Shown in pieces: positions 33,892 through 38,129 of a stretch of DNA of 38,129 bases (its first letter is position 1; every line of letters starts with the position of its first letter). The stretch covers positions 1 through 38,129 of the forward strand of contig CALALQ010000049.1 of NCBI GenBank assembly GCA_937925595.1. Reading direction: 5' to 3'. A program made the position numbers and the translations under genes. The DNA is from an uncultured Demequina sp. (lineage in GTDB: Bacteria; Actinomycetota; Actinomycetes; Actinomycetales; Demequinaceae). The notes beneath the pieces are model-generated. The model made no database searches. It was not told the DNA's origin and saw only the letters and a program-made list of their open reading frames with translations.

Positions 33892-35399
33892 TGCGGATCC
33901 TCGGCCTCGAGACCGAGTACGGCATCACGGATCCCGCAGATCCGCGCGCGAATCCCATCCTGCTGTCGTCTCTGCTCGTCACGGGCTGCCGCACGTGGGC
34001 GGGCGAGCGCACCACTCGGTGGGACTACGGCGGCGAGGACCCGCTCATGGATCAGCGCGGCGTGCGGCGAGAGCGCACTCACGTCATCCCTGAGCTGCTC
34101 ACCGACGCCCACGAGTTCAACGCCAAGGCCGGTTCCGTCACGCTGCGCCGACGCCGTGGCAGCTGGGAAGACCCGGCTCACCTCAATGCGGTGCTCACCA
34201 ATGGAGCGCGGTTCTATGTGGACCATGCGCACCCCGAGTACAGCGGCCCCGAGGTCACGAATGCGCGCGATGCGGTGATCTGGGACCGCGCCGGTGATGC
34301 GATTGCGCTCGAGGCGGCCGCCGCCTACACCGCCGCGGAGGACAAGCCGATCGCGCTGTTCAAGAACAACGTGGACGGCAAGGGCGCGAGCTACGGCACT
34401 CACGAGAACTTCCTGGTCAAGCGTGCCCTGGACTTCGATGTGCTCGCTCAGCGGCTCACGTCGCACCTGGTCACGCGGCAGATCTACACGGGAGCGGGCC
34501 GCGTGGGCCTTGGCATGCGCGGCGAACAACCGGGCTTCCAGATCTCTCAGCGCGCCGACTACATGGAGACGGAGGTCGCGCTCGAGACGACGCTGCGCCG
34601 CCCCATCGTCAACTCTCGCGACGAGCCGCATGCGGAGCGCAAGAAGTGGCGCCGGCTGCACATCATCATCGGCGACGCGAACACCTTCGACGTCGGCACG
34701 TTCATGAAGCTCGGCACCACCTCGCTCGTGCTGTCCGCCATCGAAGCCGACGATGCTCGCCTCGACGCGCTCGTCCTCGCCGATCCGGTCCCCGCAGTGT
34801 GGACGGTCTCTCGCGACCTGACGCTGCGCGGCACCGTCGAGTTGGCCGACGGCACGCAGGCCACGGCGCTCGACATCCAGCGCGCGCTGCTTGAGATCGC
34901 TCGCGACTACGTGACCGACGCTGTGGATGCCCAGGTGGTCGCGCGCTGGGAGTCGCTCCTTGAGCGCCTTGCCCGGGATATCTTCGAGACCGCTCGCGAG
35001 GTCGAGTGGGTCGCGAAGCTCCAGCTGCTTGGTCGCATGCGCGGCAAGTACGGCACCGATGGTCGCGAGGCTCCATGGGACGACCCGCGCATCGTCGCCT
35101 CTGACATCGTGTGGAGCCAGCTTGGCACCGGCCTTTCGGCCCGTCTTGAAGCTGCGGGCCAGGTCGAGCGCCTCGTGTCCGACGAGGAGGTCGCGGCGGC
35201 CCTCTACGAGGCGCCGCGCGACACTCGCGCGTTCCTCCGGGGCGGGATCGTCGCGGCGCGGCCCGACATCGTCGACGCTGCCGGCTGGTCGACCGTGGTG
35301 CTCGACCGCGACACGTCCCATGGCCAACTTGAGGTGGTGCACCTGGATGACCCAGCGTCGGCCAGTCATCCACTCATCGACGAACTGATGCAAAGGTAG
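33891..35399 (+). CDS. dop: Pup deamidase/depupylase Dop
   Basis: A 502-residue carboxylate-amine-ligase-fold enzyme that deamidates the C-terminal Gln of Pup to Glu and also removes Pup from substrates. It opens MRILGLETEYG with the metal-binding glutamates (Glu7, Glu9). The segment DPRANPILLSSLLV just after corresponds to the region of the Dop loop that distinguishes it from PafA. LTNGARFYVDHAHPEYSGPE carries the catalytic aspartate. NNVDGKGASYGTHENFLV and SRDEPHAERKKWRRLHIIIGD are further signatures. Its ATG overlaps the arc stop by one base. Its TAG lies inside the -10-like box of pup. Confidence 0.95.
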
Positions 35400-35402
35400 A
35401 GT
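35397..35402 (+). promoter_or_regulatory. Leaderless-type -10 box of pup overlapping the dop stop
   Basis: TAGAGT lies six bases before the pup ATG, and its first three bases are the dop stop codon. There is no good ribosome site for pup. An extra promoter here would let the small modifier be made in excess of the enzymes. Confidence 0.5.
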
Positions 35403-35408
35403 GGAACT

Positions 35409-35591
35409 ATGCCCCAGCAGAGCGTCAATCAGGACTCCTACGACGACGACCTCCCGGAGGAGGTCCCGCCGCCGGCAGCGCCTGCTGCCAGCACCGACGC
35501 GCTCGATGCGCTGCTCGACGAGATCGACGGCAATCTGCAGGTGAATGCCGAGCAGTTTGTGCGCTCGTTCGTGCAAAAGGGCGGCCAGTAG
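35409..35591 (+). CDS. pup: Prokaryotic ubiquitin-like protein Pup
   Basis: The 60-residue protein tag is joined through its C-terminus to lysines of target proteins. The C-terminal half DALLDEIDGNLQVNAEQFVR...KGGQ matches known Pup helices that bind the ARC coiled coil, and it ends Gly-Gly-Gln, so deamidation by Dop is needed before ligation. The N-terminal 28 residues are disordered, acidic and proline-rich. Only one lysine is present (Lys57). The gene sits between dop and pafA, with nine bases to dop and three to pafA; the proteasome genes prcB and prcA usually found after pup are absent. Confidence 0.97.
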   Translation: MPQQSVNQDSYDDDLPEEVPPPAAPAASTDALDALLDEIDGNLQVNAEQFVRSFVQKGGQ

Positions 35592-35594
35592 AGG

Positions 35595-37004
35595 GTGATC
35601 AGCGCCGAAGTTCCGCCGCCGCTTGAGGTTGATCCGGCCCGACGCATCTTTGGGCTGGAAACCGAATTCGGGCTGCACCTCGACACTCCCGCAACGCGTC
35701 CCATCACGCCAGAAGAGGTCGCAGGGCACCTGTTCCACTCCGTGGTGCAGTGGGGTCGCTCGTCGAACGTGTTCCTCACGAACGGCTCTCGCCTGTACAT
35801 CGACGTGGGCGCGCACCCCGAGTACGCGACCGCGGAAGCCGACACGCTGACGGACCTCATCGCTCTCGACAAGGCGGGGGAGAGAATCGTGCAGGGTCTC
35901 GTGGCAGGGGGAGAGGAGCGCCTGCGTGCCGCTGGCATCGAGGGCACCATTCACCTGTACAAGAACAACACCGACTCGGCTGGCAACTCTTACGGCTGCC
36001 ATGAGAACTACCTCGTGCGCCGCCGCGCCGACTACAAGACGTTCGCCGCGGACCTGCTGCCGTTCCTCGTCACCCGGCAGATCGTCACCGGAGCCGGCTG
36101 CATCACGCGCACCCCGCAGGGAGCGCACTTCAGCTTCTCGCCGCGCGCCGATCACATGTGGGAGGGCATGAGCTCCGCGACCACACGGTCGCGGCCCATG
36201 ATCAACACTCGCGACGAACCGCATGCGAACGCCGAGCTCTACCGGCGCATGCACGTGATCGTGGGCGACTCGACCATGGCGGAGCCCACCGCGCTGCTCA
36301 AGATGGGCTCCACCGACTTGGTGCTTCGCCTCATGGAGGCAAGGGTGCAGATGCCTGGGCTTGCGCTCGCTCGCGAGATGCAGGCGATCCGCGACGTCGC
36401 TCATGACCTCACCGGCACCGCGACGGTCGAGCTCGCCGAGGGTGGGCGCGCTACCGCTGTGGAGATCCAGCAGGCGTACCTTGACCTGGTGCGCTCGCAC
36501 CTTGGCGGCATCATCGCCGTCACGGAAGAGGTCGAGCAGATCCTCGACTTGTGGTCTCGCGGCATCGAGGCGGTGCGCACGCGGAACTTCGCACTCGTCG
36601 AGACTGAGCTGGATTGGGCGATCAAGCACAAGATCATCACGCGCTACCGGCAGCGCCTCGAGTGCAGGCTCGACGATCCGCGCCTCGCTCGACTGGAGCT
36701 CGCGTTCCACGATGTCTCGCCAGAGCACGGTCTGTTCTACCGTCTGCAGTCGCAGGGCCTCGTGCGCCGCATTGTGAGCGATGACGCCATCGAGAAGGCG
36801 ATGACCACGGCGCCCACCACGACCCGTGCTCACTTGAGGGGCAGATTCGTCAAGGCAGCGTCGGAGGCGGGCAGGGACTACACGGTGGATTGGGTCCATC
36901 TGAAGGTGACGGGGGAGGAGTCCCGAACCATCCTGCTCAAGGACCCATTCCGCAGCGAGGATGAGCGCGTTGACGATCTCATCTCCTCGTTGAATCCAGC
37001 CTGA
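35595..37004 (+). CDS. pafA: Pup-protein ligase PafA
   Basis: The 469-residue ATP-dependent ligase joins the C-terminal glutamate of deamidated Pup to substrate lysines. It is a paralogue of Dop: FGLETEFGLHL has the metal-site glutamates, SRLYIDVGAHPEYATAEADT has the catalytic aspartate, and NNTDSAGNSYGCHENYLV and SRPMINTRDEPHANAELYRR follow. The GTG start at 35595, three bases after the pup stop, gives about 15 residues more at the N-terminus than most PafA proteins. No later start codon precedes the conserved domain, and no strong ribosome site is seen, so translation probably continues from pup. An FKBP lipoprotein gene follows, as in many actinobacteria. Confidence 0.95.
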   Translation: MISAEVPPPLEVDPARRIFGLETEFGLHLDTPATRPITPEEVAGHLFHSVVQWGRSSNVFLTNGSRLYIDVGAHPEYATAEADTLTDLIALDKAGERIVQGLVAGGEERLRAAGIEGTIHLYKNNTDSAGNSYGCHENYLVRRRADYKTFAADLLPFLVTRQIVTGAGCITRTPQGAHFSFSPRADHMWEGMSSATTRSRPMINTRDEPHANAELYRRMHVIVGDSTMAEPTALLKMGSTDLVLRLMEARVQMPGLALAREMQAIRDVAHDLTGTATVELAEGGRATAVEIQQAYLDLVRSHLGGIIAVTEEVEQILDLWSRGIEAVRTRNFALVETELDWAIKHKIITRYRQRLECRLDDPRLARLELAFHDVSPEHGLFYRLQSQGLVRRIVSDDAIEKAMTTAPTTTRAHLRGRFVKAASEAGRDYTVDWVHLKVTGEESRTILLKDPFRSEDERVDDLISSLNPA

Positions 37005-37010
37005 AAACGA

Positions 37011-37016
37011 TATACT
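37011..37016 (+). promoter_or_regulatory. Strong -10 box before the FKBP lipoprotein gene
   Basis: TATACT is close to the TATAAT consensus and lies seven bases after the pafA stop. A TTGAAT (36990-36995) could serve as -35 but the spacer is only 15 bases. The start codon is 49 bases downstream with GAAGGGA as ribosome site, so this gene probably has its own promoter and a real leader. Confidence 0.55.
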
Positions 37017-37065
37017 GGAGAGTTGGCCTCAACTCGTCCAGCCACCCGTTCTTGAAGGGACTCTC

Positions 37066-37959
37066 ATGCGCCGTCACGCCCTCGTGCTGATCGCCGTGGC
37101 CGCGCTCACCCTCGCGGCCTGCACCGAGGCGACCCCTGACGCATCGTCCTCCCGAAGCGCCCCGGCTGACATCTCGGACATCGCTATCGGCCTGTCCGCG
37201 GGACTCGCTCCCACGATCACGCTGCCCGAGGACCAGGAGTTCATCGAGCCTCAGGGCAAGGTCGTGTGGGAAGGCGAGGGAGCTCCCCTCGTGAAGGACC
37301 AGCCGCTGCTCGTTGACATCTACGGCGTCTCGCTCGACGACGGCTCGGTGATCATGAACACCTTCGACGGCCTGCCGCGCAAGCTCGTACTCGCGCGAGA
37401 AGTGGTTGGCGACGAGCTGTACCGGATGCTCATCAACGCGAACGTTGGCAGCCGAGTGCTTGTGGTCGCGAACTCGGGTGACGGCGACTCGCAGTCGACG
37501 GCGCCTGATGTGGCGATGGTCGTCGACGTGCTGTCCCACCGCGCCGTGGGCACCAAGATGCCGCAGAGCGCGGACCTTCCACGCGTCACCGTCAACGAGG
37601 ACACCGGCGAGCCGAGCATCACGATCCCGGACCGCAAGGAGCCCACGACGGTGCAGCAGCAGCTGCTCATCCAGGGCGACGGTCCGCAGGTCCAGGCTGG
37701 CTCCTACATCCTCGTCAACTACAAGGCGGTGTATTGGAAGGACGGCGAGGAGTTCGCCTCCTCGTGGCCCATTGACATGGCGCCGTTCGCGACGCAGCTC
37801 AGCCCGGACCAGGTCATTCCGGCGTGGAACCAGGCGCTACTCGACCAGACGGTCGGCTCTCAGGTGCTCATCGTTGCGCCGCCGACAGCTGGCTACCCCG
37901 ACGAGGGCACGCTCGTGTTCGTCGTCGACATTCTCGATGTGTGGAATCCGGTGGACTGA
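37066..37959 (+). CDS. FKBP-type peptidyl-prolyl isomerase lipoprotein
   Basis: The 297-residue protein has a lipoprotein signal ([15 protein letters not shown], lipobox Cys19) and two FKBP-like regions. The first (about 75-185, [20 protein letters not shown]...GSRVLVVA) is degenerate. The second (about 200-295, [25 protein letters not shown]...[15 protein letters not shown]) keeps more of the fold. It should help protein folding outside the membrane. It lies after pafA, its usual actinobacterial place. Its stop overlaps the hisF ATG (TGATG), an arrangement I do not know from relatives, where the pafBC regulators normally come next. Confidence 0.88.
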   Translation: MRRHALVLIAVAALTLAACTEATPDASSSRSAPADISDIAIGLSAGLAPTITLPEDQEFIEPQGKVVWEGEGAPLVKDQPLLVDIYGVSLDDGSVIMNTFDGLPRKLVLAREVVGDELYRMLINANVGSRVLVVANSGDGDSQSTAPDVAMVVDVLSHRAVGTKMPQSADLPRVTVNEDTGEPSITIPDRKEPTTVQQQLLIQGDGPQVQAGSYILVNYKAVYWKDGEEFASSWPIDMAPFATQLSPDQVIPAWNQALLDQTVGSQVLIVAPPTAGYPDEGTLVFVVDILDVWNPVD

Positions 37960-38129
37960 TGGGCGCTTCTATACGTGTGATCCCTTGCCTCGATGTCGAT
38001 GCCGGCCGCGTGGTCAAGGGCGTCAACTTCGAGAACCTGCGTGACGCTGGCGACCCCGTGGAGCTTGCCGCTCGCTATGGCACGGAGGGTGCGGACGAGG
38101 TCCCCTTCCTCGACGTCACCGCGTCCTCT
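37959..38129 (+). CDS. hisF: Imidazole glycerol phosphate synthase subunit HisF, N-terminal part
   Basis: The first 57 residues are present: [20 protein letters not shown], then [21 protein letters not shown] and DVTASS, the start of the HisF beta/alpha barrel. HisF makes imidazole glycerol phosphate and AICAR in histidine synthesis, together with HisH. The gene is cut by the window end. The ATG overlaps the FKBP stop by one base. A proline stands in [12 protein letters not shown] where HisF proteins usually have threonine or valine. Confidence 0.9.
   Translation, partial: MGASIRVIPCLDVDAGRVVKGVNFENLRDAGDPVELAARYGTEGADEVPFLDVTASS

Overview
The window is GC-rich chromosomal DNA of an actinobacterium, probably a Micrococcales member (perhaps near Demequinaceae or Cellulomonadaceae; this finer placement is a guess). 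Signs are the fabG-fabI (mabA-inhA type) pair, divergent glgC/glgM-type glycogen genes, an imuA'-imuB-dnaE2 mutasome with actinobacterial LexA boxes, and the ARC-Dop-Pup-PafA pupylation cluster. Many genes seem to be read from leaderless transcripts: a TAnnnT hexamer lies 6-8 bases before the start codon, with no ribosome binding site.

Layout. 1-2042 (+): end of fabG, fabI, a SixA-like phosphatase and an unknown protein. 2042-2131: a three-copy repeat at a convergent junction. 2109-3991 (-): serB and glgC; glgA/glgM diverges at 4064. 5276-8381 (+): orphan ABC ATPase, NfeD-like protein, SPFH protein and a SpoU-type RNA methyltransferase. 8401-8721: stump of a gene that ends against a large secreted alpha-amylase (8722-11427, -) with a LacI-type operator. 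11549-18786 (+): SOS-controlled imuA', imuB and dnaE2, split between imuA' and imuB by a lower-GC minus-strand pair (a secreted zinc protease with a metzincin-type motif, and a lipoprotein). 18789-20500: a 113-bp element with 20-bp terminal inverted repeats, a stand-alone LigD-type polymerase, a 48-residue membrane protein with a structured leader, a second palindromic element and tRNA-Leu(GAG).

20573-31476 carries a multi-pass membrane protein, an M20 peptidase, a DUF5703 protein, a small acidic protein, two aldo/keto reductases, UppP, a PAC2 protein, a HAD phosphatase, a Gfo/Idh/MocA oxidoreductase, a RecB-family nuclease and an M50 protease. 31517-37959 is trmI, arc (mpa), dop, pup, pafA and an FKBP-type lipoprotein; the window ends inside hisF.

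Two stories stand out. First, pup is followed directly by pafA with no 20S proteasome genes, and the ARC ATPase is short and lacks the C-terminal tail used to dock on the proteasome, so pupylation here probably works without proteasomal degradation. Second, the translesion-synthesis operon has been split by a foreign-looking protease/lipoprotein pair, yet imuB-dnaE2 keeps its own SOS box, in a promoter that closely resembles that of imuA'. All functions are inferred by reading the sequence; no database search was run.
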